Translations under genes and position numbers: made by a program
Shown: positions 36,133 to 44,797 of the stretch, piece by piece
Position numbering within the stretch: the first letter of the stretch is position 1
Layout: each line of letters begins with the position of its first letter
Source of the DNA: CAYPNF01 sp964411985
GTDB lineage: Bacteria > Verrucomicrobiota > Verrucomicrobiia > Limisphaerales > J093
Direction of reading: 5' to 3'
Length of the DNA: 64,000 nt
Assembly: GCA_964411985.1 (NCBI GenBank)
Contig: CAYPNF010000013.1
Coordinates: forward strand, 62,001-126,000
Notes under the pieces: model-generated
Databases searched by the model: none
What the model saw: only the letters and a program-made list of their open reading frames with translations
What the model was told of the DNA's origin: nothing

Positions 36133-36503
36133 AACATCTGCTCGACGTGAACGTTCTGCTGGCAGCCATCTGGGACAATCATCCCTCCCACGCGCGAGCT
36201 TTTGACTGGTTGTCGGGGAAGGATATTCTGCTCTGCCCTCTGTGCGAGTTGGGCTTCCTGCGGGTTAGCACTCAGCGAAAAGCTATCAACGCACCCATGG
36301 ATAAAGCCAGGCTGCTACTGGAAAAGTTCTGTAGTGAACGCAAAGCAGGATGGATTCCTGACGACCTTGCGGCCTTGGATTCGTCCCCGAAAAGGTCGGA
36401 GGAGGTGACGGACTCGTACTTGGCAGACCTGGCGGCCAAACACGGCGCGAAGCTCGCTACTCTCGACCAGGGTATATCACACCCAGCCGCAGAGGTAATC
36501 TAG
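36129..36503 (+). CDS. PIN-domain ribonuclease toxin (VapC-like)
   Basis: 124 residues, GTG start at 36129 overlapping the antitoxin stop by 4 bp. The PIN-domain acidic site is visible: D6 in LLDVNVLLAA, E40 in CELGFLRVST, D95 in VTDSYLADLA and D113 in LATLDQG. PIN toxins cut tRNA or rRNA and stop growth when the labile antitoxin is lost. The length is typical of the family. It sits at the edge of the candidate defence island, as such pairs often do. A degenerate hairpin repeat lies 78 bp downstream. Confidence 0.9.
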   Translation: MKHLLDVNVLLAAIWDNHPSHARAFDWLSGKDILLCPLCELGFLRVSTQRKAINAPMDKARLLLEKFCSERKAGWIPDDLAALDSSPKRSEEVTDSYLADLAAKHGAKLATLDQGISHPAAEVI

Positions 36504-36580
36504 TGTAATCCTCCGGTCCTGGGCAAGATTGGTTGGCTGAGCGGCAGGGTTGCGGCGGGCCCTGCCCTACCTTTGTCGGC

Positions 36581-36639
36581 CACTCGCCTTCTTCCGAAGA
36601 CCACTAAAGACATCCCTCTTCATGGCCCTTCATGGTGAA
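36581..36639 (+). repeat. Composite dispersed repeat, degenerate hairpin
   Basis: Same order of modules as at 35695 but with two mismatches in the right stem arm (gaagacc for gaaggcg), so the hairpin is weakened. The CTTCATGG module follows and is shorter. It lies between the PIN toxin and the stop of the convergent 487-residue gene. Confidence 0.75.
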
Positions 36640-36641
36640 CC

Positions 36642-38105
36642 TCAATTCGTGGGGGGCTGAAGCATGAGGGGCACGGCGTTGGTGCCTGAGGGCGCGGCGG
36701 GCAGGTTCAACTCGCTACGCAACCGGCCCTGGAGCTCAGGCGGCAAGCCGTTTTCCGGGTCCAGCAGACGATTCACCACCTCCTGTTTCATCTGCTCGAG
36801 CGGAGGCAAGCCCACGCGCTTGAGGGAATCCCCCTGAACCGTTCGCATGTAGCGCGCCCACACACTCTTGGCCAGCGCCGCCAGGCCGTTGGCCTGGTCG
36901 TACTCACCGATGGTGAGGTTGCGATACGACTGCTGCAGGATGGCGTAAATGTTCGACACCGTCTTGTTCATGTCGGTTTCCCCGGCGTCCTCGCTCACCC
37001 GGCTCACCGCGTACTCGTCCAGGCTGAGCCCGGGCTCGTACCGGTCCGGATATTTCTTCTTGATCACATCGAGCCAGCGATTGGCCTCGTCTCTGCGGCT
37101 GTGGATGTAGAGGAAATAGACGGCGTCCAGGAGAAAATTCCGGTGTCCAATGGCGATGTGCTGGCGCATCTCGACATCGTCCGCCATCTGTTCTTCGTAC
37201 GCGGCGTTGGTCTTGTCGATGATGTCCAGGTTGGGTCCGAATTCGAAGCTTTGCCCTGCGGAATGCCGGATGAGGCGTCCGCGCTGGAAAGCGAGTTGCA
37301 TGGACTGGTAGATGACCCGCCGCAGGGTGATCATATCCTCCTTGGTTTTGGCCTGTTTTCGCCCCTGGAAGGCCCAATAGATGGCGTGCGCTTCCGGCAG
37401 ACGCCAGTCCAGCGGGCCGTACTGCGTGTCCACCTCTTTCATGACCCCCGGATCCATTTTGTAAACCTGCCTCAATTCCTCGGCGCGTTTCCGGTAGACG
37501 TCGGTCTTGGGGCTGATCAATTGGTCAAAGTCGGGTCTCCCTCCGTCGAAGAGGGAATGCATTTTGCTCGCCCACATGCTTTTGTAGTACAGATGGGCAT
37601 CGTCCAGGTTGTGCCCCATCTTGTGCTGGAAGAACCAGCCCAGCTCGCGGTACAGCAGCACCTCGTTGGGGTTGTACTTTAGCGCCTCGTCCCGCAGCAG
37701 TTCCACCCCGCGCATCACCCATTGGTATCGATCCGGGGGATCGCTGAACTTGACCGAGATGTTATAGGCCATGTTCCAGGCCTGCACGATCCAGACGGTC
37801 TTGAAGTGCGGCTGCAGCTTGGTGATCCAATCGGCCAACTGCACCATCTCGAAAAACTTATCTTCGTCTTGCAGCTCCATCGCCCGAATCCACAGGGCAT
37901 TGGCGATCAACCCCCGGAAACCGCCCAGCACCACCGTGGTGAACACCAGCACGGGTGGCGCGTTCTTGAGCGGGGTGACGCGAGTGTAGCCCATCTCGCT
38001 GCGGGCCAGGTTGAGCTTCCGCTGCATGAACGAGGAAGAAACCAGCAAGGCCAGCGCCAGCAGCGCCACCATCGGTTTGAAAAGTCGGGATCGGCCGTCG
38101 TGCAT
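36642..38105 (-). CDS. Membrane-anchored helical-repeat protein of the ABC operon
   Basis: 487 residues. One N-terminal transmembrane helix (LFKPMVALLALALLVSSSF) and a second hydrophobic stretch (APPVLVFTTVVLGGFRGLIANALW). The rest is helical with TPR-like phrasing (ADWITKLQPHFKTVWIVQAWNMAYNISVKF, YNPNEVLLYRELGWFFQHKMGHNLDDAHLYYKSMW). It starts 9 bp after the permease gene stop, so it is the third gene of a minus-strand ABC operon. I recall similar ABC-linked helical proteins in this phylum but cannot name a family. It may be a periplasmic partner that binds the exported substrate or scaffolds the transporter. Confidence 0.75.
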   Translation of the reverse strand: MHDGRSRLFKPMVALLALALLVSSSFMQRKLNLARSEMGYTRVTPLKNAPPVLVFTTVVLGGFRGLIANALWIRAMELQDEDKFFEMVQLADWITKLQPHFKTVWIVQAWNMAYNISVKFSDPPDRYQWVMRGVELLRDEALKYNPNEVLLYRELGWFFQHKMGHNLDDAHLYYKSMWASKMHSLFDGGRPDFDQLISPKTDVYRKRAEELRQVYKMDPGVMKEVDTQYGPLDWRLPEAHAIYWAFQGRKQAKTKEDMITLRRVIYQSMQLAFQRGRLIRHSAGQSFEFGPNLDIIDKTNAAYEEQMADDVEMRQHIAIGHRNFLLDAVYFLYIHSRRDEANRWLDVIKKKYPDRYEPGLSLDEYAVSRVSEDAGETDMNKTVSNIYAILQQSYRNLTIGEYDQANGLAALAKSVWARYMRTVQGDSLKRVGLPPLEQMKQEVVNRLLDPENGLPPELQGRLRSELNLPAAPSGTNAVPLMLQPPTN

Positions 38106-38114
38106 AGTTCGTCC

Positions 38115-39494
38115 CTATACTTTGCTCTGCCCGGTAGCGAGCTCCCGGCGCGTCAACGCGGTGATGCCAATCGCGGCGAAGACTCCGCCCATGACCACCA
38201 GGATCTGGAACACCGCAGCCCCCAGCTGGCCCCAAGTGATGCTCCGACCCGTGCTCAGCGAGTCGATGGGCGAGAAGCCCCGGACCAGGTTGACCGTCCT
38301 GAACATGACCTTGAAAGCACCCACCGCAACGCTGTCAAAAACGCTGGGCGAGTCCGCCACCCCCGTCTCATGGTTCACCTCTCCCACGGTCCCTTGCTCG
38401 ATCACTTGGGACATCGTGCCGGTGGAGAACGCCACGATCAGCACCCCGAGCGATACGAAAGCCGCCACGGGAAAGGAAAGGAAGCTGCCCGCCGCCAACC
38501 CCACGCAGGCCAGCAAGCCCAGCCAGCAGAGCACGATGCCGACGCCCCGGCAGAAGTTCAGCCCAAAGCCGCCCTCGCGGTACAGCAGCTCCATCCCATC
38601 TTCCAAGGGGAACAACAGCGCCACCTCATTCTGATTCACAAAGGTCACCGTCAGCGTGCCCTGCTCGTTGAAAAGGTCGCCCGGAATATAGAACTCATGG
38701 AAGGTCTCCGGGGCTTGGCTTTTGACCTCCCGATAATGTTTCGGCGATGCGGGATCCCCAATGTCCCACATGCCCATGAAAGTCCCGGAAGGAGACCGGT
38801 CGGCGGAAAAGAACTTCACACGCAGGAACAACGGTTGGCCGCGAAGCTTCTCCTTCTCGGCTCCCAGTTCGAGATTCCATACCCGTTGATATCCCGGAGG
38901 CACCACTTGTAGTTGGGCCTTCAACTGCTCCCGCAGAATCTTGCGTACCTCCTGGCGGTCCATCGCCGCCACGGTCTCGTTCTTCAGGCGCTCCTGCAGC
39001 AGTTTCTCCACTCCCTCCTCGACATCCGGGATGGGTTCCTTGACGGATCCGCGGGCCACGAACACCTCACTTCTCAGGATTTCCTGCTGCGGTTCCGGCA
39101 GTTTCTGCGCCCGCCACTGAATCTGCACGAACACGATGGCGGCAGAAACACCCAGTAACAGAGTATTCAGACCCACAATCCCCAGCCATTTGCCGACCCA
39201 GATTTGCCAGCGTGCCACCGGCTTGGCCGCCACCACCTGCAATTGGCATTCCTCCACGTCCTTGGCCAGGGTGCCGCAGGACAGCCAGAGGGTGGACATG
39301 CCCAGCAGAGCGGTGATGAGCCCCAGGGTGTAGGTGAGAACAATCTGCGTGAGCCCGCGCGCCGTGCCATCGTCCTTGATCACCAGTGGCAGGATCAACA
39401 CCGCCGCGATCAGAATCACCGCCAGCACTGGCACCAGGCGGAACCGGAATCCGGCCTTGAAGGTCAGTCTCGCAATCGCCAGTAGAGCCTGCAT
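38115..39494 (-). CDS. ABC-2 type transporter permease
   Basis: 459 residues. It has an N-terminal helix (FRFRLVPVLAVILIAAVLILPLVI), a cluster of helices through TYTLGLITALLGMSTLWLSCGTLAKDVEE and WVGKWLGIVGLNTLLLGVSAAIVFVQ, a long soluble insert (~130-290), then further helices (GVGIVLCWLGLLACVGLAAGSFL, AAFVSLGVLIVAFS and the last near AAVFQILVVMGGVFAAIGI). The large periplasmic loop between the first and second helix groups is typical of ABC-2 permeases in this phylum. It lies 5 bp after the ATPase gene and 9 bp before the 487-residue partner. The substrate is unknown. Confidence 0.85.
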   Translation of the reverse strand: MQALLAIARLTFKAGFRFRLVPVLAVILIAAVLILPLVIKDDGTARGLTQIVLTYTLGLITALLGMSTLWLSCGTLAKDVEECQLQVVAAKPVARWQIWVGKWLGIVGLNTLLLGVSAAIVFVQIQWRAQKLPEPQQEILRSEVFVARGSVKEPIPDVEEGVEKLLQERLKNETVAAMDRQEVRKILREQLKAQLQVVPPGYQRVWNLELGAEKEKLRGQPLFLRVKFFSADRSPSGTFMGMWDIGDPASPKHYREVKSQAPETFHEFYIPGDLFNEQGTLTVTFVNQNEVALLFPLEDGMELLYREGGFGLNFCRGVGIVLCWLGLLACVGLAAGSFLSFPVAAFVSLGVLIVAFSTGTMSQVIEQGTVGEVNHETGVADSPSVFDSVAVGAFKVMFRTVNLVRGFSPIDSLSTGRSITWGQLGAAVFQILVVMGGVFAAIGITALTRRELATGQSKV

Positions 39495-39499
39495 AGTCC

Positions 39500-40714
39500 C
39501 TAGTTCTTCGGCCCGCCCAGCAAGCCCGAGAGTTTCTCGTTCGCCTTGTCCATCTCCGCCGGCTTGGGAATCGGAACCGCGACCTTGGGCGCGGCCGCCG
39601 TTTCCTGCTGGGAAAGACGTTCCAAGCGGGACGTGTCCACCGCCTGTGCCGCCGGAACGGAAGCTGCCGCAGGCTGCTCCCCAGCCGGTGGCGGCTCCAC
39701 TGCAGTCAAACGTTCCAGGACCTTGTCAGCCCCCACCGCAGGCTCCGCGCCGCCCCGCAGATAGGCCGCCACCCGGTGACCCGAGGTGGCGCCGGAGGTG
39801 CTTTCAGTCTGCTTGGCTCGTTCCACCACGCCGAGAAAGTAGCTCTCCAGGTTCTGCGTGGGGGTGGTGAGACGCACCCTGTCCTGGCCCACCTCGCGCC
39901 GCAAAATCTCCAGGACTTTCTCCATGGTCTCCCGAGGCAGGTTCGGTGTCGTGATCGTGACTGCATCCGGCTCTGCCAGCAGATCCCGGAGCGCCCCCTT
40001 GGCCTGGATCCGTCCTCCGTAATAGATCACCACCCGGTCACACACATCCTCCACATCGGCCAACAAATGGCTGCTCAAAATCACCGTCTTGCCCCGCTGC
40101 GCCAGGGCCAGAATCAGGTCCTTCACCTCGCGACACCCGATCGGATCCAAGCCCGCGGTCGGTTCATCCAAAATCACCAGGTCCGGATCATTGATGAGGG
40201 CCTGGGCCAACCCGATGCGGCGCTGCATCCCCTTGGAAAACTCCCCCACCGTCCGACGACGCACCTGGCTCAACCCCACCATCTCCAGCAATTCCTCGGT
40301 GCGGCGCTTGCGGTCCTTGGTTTCGATCTCAAAAAGGTTGCCGAAGAAATCCAGCGTTTCGGCCGAATCCAGATAACGGTAAAGGTACGATTCCTCAGGA
40401 AGATACCCGATCTTCGACTTGGTGCGGACATGCCGAGGCGAATGCCCAAAAACCTCGATGTGCCCTTTGGTCGGATACAAGAGGCCCAGCAGCATCTTGA
40501 CGGTGGTCGATTTCCCCGATCCGTTCGGGCCCAGCAAGCCGAAGACTTCACCCCGGCGCACCTCGAAATCCACCCCGTCCACGGCTTTGGCCTTCGGCCG
40601 ACCCCAGAAATCCTTGAAGACCTTGGTCAAACCACGCACCGATACCACGACTTCACCGCTGGGTGCGGTGCGGGCCACTTTTTCGTCCACTAAGACCGGT
40701 TCTGCTGTCGGCAT
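39500..40714 (-). CDS. ABC transporter ATP-binding protein, first gene of the operon
   Basis: 404 residues. Walker A is GPNGSGKST (62-70). The signature is FSKGMQRR (159-166), with SKG in place of the usual SGG. Walker B is LVILDEPTAGLDP (D183, E184), with the H-loop further on (VILSSHLLADVEDVCDRV). The fold is the ABC-2 exporter (CcmA/NatA) type. A ~100-residue Pro/Ala-rich C-terminal extension (ESYFLGVVERAKQTESTSGATSGHRVAAYLRGG onward) is longer than usual for this class. It heads a three-gene operon with the permease 5 bp downstream. Probable role: drives export by the adjacent permease. Confidence 0.9.
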   Translation of the reverse strand: MPTAEPVLVDEKVARTAPSGEVVVSVRGLTKVFKDFWGRPKAKAVDGVDFEVRRGEVFGLLGPNGSGKSTTVKMLLGLLYPTKGHIEVFGHSPRHVRTKSKIGYLPEESYLYRYLDSAETLDFFGNLFEIETKDRKRRTEELLEMVGLSQVRRRTVGEFSKGMQRRIGLAQALINDPDLVILDEPTAGLDPIGCREVKDLILALAQRGKTVILSSHLLADVEDVCDRVVIYYGGRIQAKGALRDLLAEPDAVTITTPNLPRETMEKVLEILRREVGQDRVRLTTPTQNLESYFLGVVERAKQTESTSGATSGHRVAAYLRGGAEPAVGADKVLERLTAVEPPPAGEQPAAASVPAAQAVDTSRLERLSQQETAAAPKVAVPIPKPAEMDKANEKLSGLLGGPKN

Positions 40715-40850
40715 AAAATCTCGATCGTGCGCGCCACCAAGGGCCGGTGATCTTCCGGCCTTGCGGCAAGACCTCTATTCTCGCCTCAAGCAGCACACTA
40801 TCACAACAAGATTTTGACCGCCAAAGAGTAGGAAGGTTCAACCAATCCGG

Positions 40851-41300
40851 TCATTCCACCTCGACCCCTTGTCTCAGACAGTACTCGATAAACCGTTGCC
40901 GCTCCCCCGGCAGCTCTTCCTGCTCAATTCGCACGATCTCATTCGCCTTGTTAAAGGACAGGAATTGCTTGCAGCTGTAGGTATGGGTCACCCCCCCTTT
41001 CGTCACGCGGTCCATGAACAACACTGTGGCCCCTTCCCGCGTAGCCTTGATCACCTGACTCGTAAACTCCACTCGATCAAAGCGCTTGCGCCCCTGCTCC
41101 GCGGCCTGGCGGTAGCTTTCCACAATCGGATCCCGGCCCAGAATGACCCCTTTGCTAGTATGATAGCTGCATTCGACGGCGAGGAGGCTCTTCACCTCCG
41201 CATACACCTCCCGATCCAGCCCACGAGCAAACCGCTCCGCCTGGCCGTTCAACTCCTCACGAGCCGTCTTATGTGCTCCCACAGCGTCTGTGGTTTTCAT
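40851..41300 (-). CDS. NTF2/SnoaL-like protein
   Basis: 149 residues from ATG 41300 (MKTTDAVGAHK); a TTG start at 41312 is possible. The pattern ARGLDREVYAEVKSLLAVECSYHTSKGVILGRDPIVESYRQAAEQGRKRFDRVEF with later FMDRVTKGGVTHTYSCKQFLSFNKANEIVRIEQEE is that of a nuclear-transport-factor-2 / SnoaL-like cone fold, a ligand-binding or small enzyme domain. No diagnostic catalytic residues can be assigned. It lies 136 bp upstream of the ABC operon on the same strand, but a promoter between them is likely, so linkage is uncertain. Confidence 0.6.
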   Translation of the reverse strand: MKTTDAVGAHKTAREELNGQAERFARGLDREVYAEVKSLLAVECSYHTSKGVILGRDPIVESYRQAAEQGRKRFDRVEFTSQVIKATREGATVLFMDRVTKGGVTHTYSCKQFLSFNKANEIVRIEQEELPGERQRFIEYCLRQGVEVE

Positions 41301-41520
41301 GATTGATTGCAATGCCTACACATCGAGCCGCACCCATGGTCCATTAGGCTGTTGAATCAAACTATTTCCATGCCGCTTCGTTTGCAAGGAAGTTATTCTG
41401 AAAAGAGAAAGGGAACGTCCTCGGCTTCAACCAGAGGAGCTTGACTCAAGCCACCTTCATGACCTGCGCCCAATCATAAGTTCGGCTTTTGTTCACCCAG
41501 ATCTACCCCCCGCCCCGCGA

Positions 41521-41865
41521 TCAGCGACCTCTTCCCCGTCCCACCACCTCCAAAACCAACCGCATCGACATCAAAACCTTGCTCCGATCCCGCCCCTCCA
41601 ACCCTCTCAAGCCCCTGATCAACTCGGCTTCATCCGCGTCCAACTCCGCCGTCATCCCGGCGAACTCCCCCGGCTCGGCCGCATTCCCCGCTCCCTCCAC
41701 GAGCATGCCGCAAAGCTTGAGCACGGTAGCGCTGGGCCGGGACGCTCCGCTGACGTAACGTGACACCGCGGCGGGTGTCAGATTCAACTGCCGCGCCGCC
41801 TCCGCCTGGTTCCAGCCTGATCGGTTAAGGAACTCACGAAACTCCTGATTCGCCAAATCATTCAT
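41521..41865 (-). CDS. XRE-family transcriptional regulator
   Basis: 114 residues from ATG 41865 (MNDLANQEFREFL). An earlier in-frame start at 41877 would place the start inside a repeated operator-like box. The N-terminal half is a helix-turn-helix of XRE/Cro type (WNQAEAARQLNLTPAAVSRYVSGASRPSATVLKLCGML). The C-terminal half is Asp/Glu-rich and helical, probably for dimerisation. It is divergent from the excisionase-like gene at 41963, with direct repeats and an inverted repeat in the gap, so it likely controls both. Region composition is lower in GC than neighbours, suggesting phage or island origin. Confidence 0.8.
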   Translation of the reverse strand: MNDLANQEFREFLNRSGWNQAEAARQLNLTPAAVSRYVSGASRPSATVLKLCGMLVEGAGNAAEPGEFAGMTAELDADEAELIRGLRGLEGRDRSKVLMSMRLVLEVVGRGRGR

Positions 41866-41871
41866 AAAACA

Positions 41872-41927
41872 TTGCAATAGTATCTACCAAAGCGTTGACA
41901 AGTTGCAATAGTTAATTTACTGTTAAC
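41872..41927. promoter_or_regulatory. Operator-like repeats between divergent regulators
   Basis: TTGCAATAGT occurs twice in direct orientation (41872-41881 and 41903-41912), with 31 bp between starts, three helical turns. GTTAA...TTAAC forms an inverted pair (41911-41927). The position between the XRE and excisionase-like starts fits binding by the XRE protein. Confidence 0.55.
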
Positions 41928-41962
41928 ACAGTTACAACATTGAACTTCATTGAAGGGAAACA

Positions 41963-42274
41963 ATGGCAATGAAACCGTTCCAAGGACAGAACCTCCAGAT
42001 ACCCAAGCCACTGCGGCCAACCCAGGCATCGTCCCCAACCCCACCTCCTCAACTCTCCATCCCAGCCAGCCTGCGATTCGATCAGGGTCGGATCGTACTG
42101 AAAGTGGAGGAGGTAGCTGGACGCCTCAAAGTCACTGCCCGACACGTGGTTGGGCTGATTGAAACTGGCCGAATCCAGGCATTGAACGTGAGTTCCGCGG
42201 GGCCAACTGGACGCAGACATTACCGGATCCCGGTTGAATCGTGGGAAACCTATGTGCGATCGAACCTGCTGTGA
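41963..42274 (+). CDS. Excisionase/MerR-like helix-turn-helix protein
   Basis: 103 residues with a clear GAAGGG ribosome site 6 nt upstream of ATG 41963. The N-terminal 40 residues are Pro-rich. The C-terminal 60 residues (LKVEEVAGRLKVTARHVVGLIETGRIQALNVSSAGPTGRRHYRIPVESWETYV) fit the excisionase / MerR-type helix-turn-helix with wing (DNA-binding helix, then GRR-YRI segment). Such proteins act as recombination directionality factors or plasmid/phage regulators. Divergent from the XRE gene; the two form a small regulatory module. No integrase is seen within the window. Confidence 0.7.
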   Translation: MAMKPFQGQNLQIPKPLRPTQASSPTPPPQLSIPASLRFDQGRIVLKVEEVAGRLKVTARHVVGLIETGRIQALNVSSAGPTGRRHYRIPVESWETYVRSNLL

Positions 42275-42284
42275 AGCGAGGCAG

Positions 42285-42304
42285 GCCGACCAACCCCAGT
42301 CGGC
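42285..42304. terminator. Hairpin between convergent genes
   Basis: gccgac and gtcggc form a 6-bp stem with an 8-nt loop. It lies in the 43-bp gap between the excisionase-like stop and the HDOD gene stop, the expected place for a shared terminator. There is no clear U-run, so a Rho-independent role is uncertain. Confidence 0.3.
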
Positions 42305-42317
42305 GAAGCTGGCACCA

Positions 42318-43271
42318 TCAAGTGTGCACACTCAACATCATATCTGCCAGCGTGGTGTTTTCCAGGGTCTGCGCCAGGAACCGCGCCATGCGATCGTTGG
42401 AGAGATTGAGGACTGCGAGGGCGTCCGTTCGGCCCAACAGGGAGAGTGGATGGGTTCCGGAGCTCCTGCCTACGAGGTGAGCCACAATGTTGCCGATGTG
42501 CACGCAGGCAGCGAGGCGCTGGTTGGGGCCGGCTGCCTTGGGCTGATGATGATGCCAGACAGCGTCCACCAGGGTAGGCGGGAAAGCCCAACGCGCCAGC
42601 CAGCGGCCGGCGATCTCGGAGTGTTGGATGCCCAAAAGGCGTTTCTCAGTCTCAAGCAGGCAATACTGGTTGCGTTCTGCTTCCACCACGACCCGTGCAT
42701 AGGTGCGCTCGAGGGAGCAGGCCAGAATGATCTTCCCGATGTCGTGGATCAATCCGGCGGTAAAAGCAATACTCTCGTCGTGATTGGTCTCCCGCGCCAC
42801 CAACTGCGAACTGATGGCACAGGTAATGGAGTGCCTCCACAGATCGGCGCTGTCGATGCCCCACCCGGGTTGCAGAACGCCAAACATCTGGGCGCCGCAG
42901 ACCGTCGCAGCCACCCGGTACACCTGCTCGAAACCGAGGCGGGTGACCGCCTCCTGCACCGAGACAACGGGTTCCGCGCTGGAGAAATAGGTGCTGTTGC
43001 AGGCCTGCAAGAGGTTGGCGGTGAGCACCGGATCGAACGTGATCAGCTCCACCACCTTGCTGACATCGACGTTGGGTTCGTTGATGAGCGCCAGCAGCCG
43101 TACCAGGGTCTTGGGGGTGGGCGGCAGATGCCGGGCCTTGTTCAAGAATTCGTCGAGAGCGTGCACGGATTGTGGCACCGACTCATCGCGCTTCGTCAGC
43201 CCGCCTGTGCGTGGAGCGGCGGGCTGCTGCGCTGAGCCTGAGCTAAAGTTGGGTTGGAAGGCTTCGTTCAC
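42318..43271 (-). CDS. HDOD-domain signalling protein
   Basis: 317 residues. The HDOD core spans ~45-250: LPPTPKTLVRLLALINEPNVDVSKVVELITFDPVLTANLLQACNS, then SITCAISSQLVARETNHDESIAFTAGLIHDIGKIIL, which keeps the HD pair. A helical tail follows (AFPPTLVDAVWHHHQPK and HIGNIVAHLVGRS). HDOD proteins are non-enzymatic or weakly enzymatic signalling adaptors linked to stress, chemotaxis and c-di-GMP circuits. The N-terminal 40 residues are Ser/Pro-rich and probably disordered. Separate from its neighbours; convergent with the excisionase-like gene. Confidence 0.85.
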   Translation of the reverse strand: MNEAFQPNFSSGSAQQPAAPRTGGLTKRDESVPQSVHALDEFLNKARHLPPTPKTLVRLLALINEPNVDVSKVVELITFDPVLTANLLQACNSTYFSSAEPVVSVQEAVTRLGFEQVYRVAATVCGAQMFGVLQPGWGIDSADLWRHSITCAISSQLVARETNHDESIAFTAGLIHDIGKIILACSLERTYARVVVEAERNQYCLLETEKRLLGIQHSEIAGRWLARWAFPPTLVDAVWHHHQPKAAGPNQRLAACVHIGNIVAHLVGRSSGTHPLSLLGRTDALAVLNLSNDRMARFLAQTLENTTLADMMLSVHT

Positions 43272-43499
43272 TGTGTTCTTCTGCCTATCTCAGGCAGGCA
43301 GGTCGGGGCTGGTTCCCGACCGAGACCGGCCACACTACTTCTCCGGTCCAAGTGCTTTCCTAGAGAAGCAGTATCCAGCCACGAAGGCAATGACATTCGC
43401 GCCCCGCCAAATCCTGCTTGTAGGGCATCCTGTCAGCCCTTATTCATCACCGCAGGGCCGTCCGCTTCCGCAAGGAGGCTGGACGACTATCAGATCGGT

Positions 43500-44627
43500 A
43501 TGACGCGCGTTTCCCTAAAGCATCTCTCGAAGGTTTTTTCTCCGGGCCACTCCGTGTCGGTCCACGCCCTTCGTGACCTGACCCTGGAAACCCTTCCAGG
43601 AGAGCGCCTCGCCCTGCTCGGTCCTTCTGGGAGTGGCAAATCGACCCTTCTCCGAGCGGTCGCCGGGCTGGATGCACCCTCGGGGGGAGAGATCCGTTTC
43701 GATGACGCGCCGGTGGAGGCACTTCCGCCCCATGCCCGCAACCTGGCCTTTGTGCCCCAGGAAGCGGCCCTGTTCCCCCACTTGAACGTCTTGGATAACA
43801 TCGCCTTCGGTCTCAGGATCCATCGCGTCCCCAAGGCAGAAATCGAGGCCCGGGTGCGGGAAATCGCCGAACCGCTGGGGCTGCTGACGCTTCTTCACCG
43901 GGCGATCCACGAGTTGTCCGGAGGCGAGCGTCAAAGAACGTGCCTTGCGCGCGCCTTTGTCAAGCGGCCGGCCTTGATGCTCCTTGATGAACCACTCGCG
44001 GCCCTGGACGCCCCCATGCGGCTGGAACTGCGAGCCCTGCTCGTTTCGCTACAAAAACGATGGAACATGTCGATGCTGTGGGTCACCCATGACCAACAGG
44101 AGGCTCTGGCGATCGGCCAACGAGTGGCCATCCTGAAGTCAGGACAACTGCAGCAGGTCGGCACTCCGGTGGAGATCTACCACCAACCCGGCAATCGGTT
44201 CGTCGCCACCTTCGTGGGCATGCCCCCGATGAATCTTCTGGAAGGTTCTCTCCAGGGCACACCACGGCGATTCGCTGCTGCCTCTGCCTCCCCGGACGCG
44301 GCCCCCTGGTCGATGGGGATCCCGGCCGACTCCTCTCCCCGGGACCTTGCCGATGGGGTGCCAGTGCTTCTTGGCGTGCGCCCCGAGGATCTCCTCCTGA
44401 GCGTAAGCAAGGATGCGGACGGCGCAGACATCGGCACGGTGGAGCATTCCGAGTTTCTCGGTCCGGAGACCCTGGTTCGGGTACGGATGGGCCGACAGGT
44501 GTGGACCGCGCGGCTTCCGGGAGATGAGTCTTACCCGCCCGGCACACCGGTTGTCCTTCGACCCGACTTCGCGCGCGCACACTGGTTTGCGGCAGACACC
44601 GGCCTGCGCCTCCATAAAACCCCGTAG
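43500..44627 (+). CDS. MalK/UgpC-type ABC ATPase with TOBE-like C-terminus, orphan
   Basis: 376 residues from ATG 43500. An open frame continues upstream but is not conserved-looking. Walker A GPSGSGKST (41-49), ABC signature LSGGERQR (139-146), Walker B LMLLDEPLAALD (D163, E164), then the D-loop and H-loop (THDQQEALAIGQRVAILKSG). The C-terminal ~130 residues fit the MalK/CysA/UgpC regulatory region (GVRPEDLLL..., VRVRMGRQVWTARLPGDE). Such ATPases serve carbohydrate, phosphonate or ion importers. No permease or binding protein is next to it, so it may be shared by transporters elsewhere. An AAGGAGG stretch lies ~22 nt upstream, too far to be a clear ribosome site. Confidence 0.85.
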   Translation: MTRVSLKHLSKVFSPGHSVSVHALRDLTLETLPGERLALLGPSGSGKSTLLRAVAGLDAPSGGEIRFDDAPVEALPPHARNLAFVPQEAALFPHLNVLDNIAFGLRIHRVPKAEIEARVREIAEPLGLLTLLHRAIHELSGGERQRTCLARAFVKRPALMLLDEPLAALDAPMRLELRALLVSLQKRWNMSMLWVTHDQQEALAIGQRVAILKSGQLQQVGTPVEIYHQPGNRFVATFVGMPPMNLLEGSLQGTPRRFAAASASPDAAPWSMGIPADSSPRDLADGVPVLLGVRPEDLLLSVSKDADGADIGTVEHSEFLGPETLVRVRMGRQVWTARLPGDESYPPGTPVVLRPDFARAHWFAADTGLRLHKTP

Positions 44628-44770
44628 TCGCGTTCGGAAGAACGCGCTGAACTTGACGGACCCACCGCTCATGGAAGAACCCACCCATGCAGGCCGAAGG
44701 AAAGAAACACGGCGTCTGTTTCGGGCTCTTCCGTGGTCGTCGTGCGTTTGCACCCCATCGCTGCATCCGT

Positions 44771-44797
44771 CACTCGCCTTCTTCCGAAGGCGACTAC
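44771..44797 (+). repeat. Dispersed hairpin repeat, perfect stem
   Basis: The 27-nt motif matches the 35695 hairpin exactly over the stem-loop (44775-44792). It lies in the 310-bp gap before the ThuA-DUF1080 gene. The rest of 44628-44937 holds no recognised gene or regulatory element. Confidence 0.75.
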
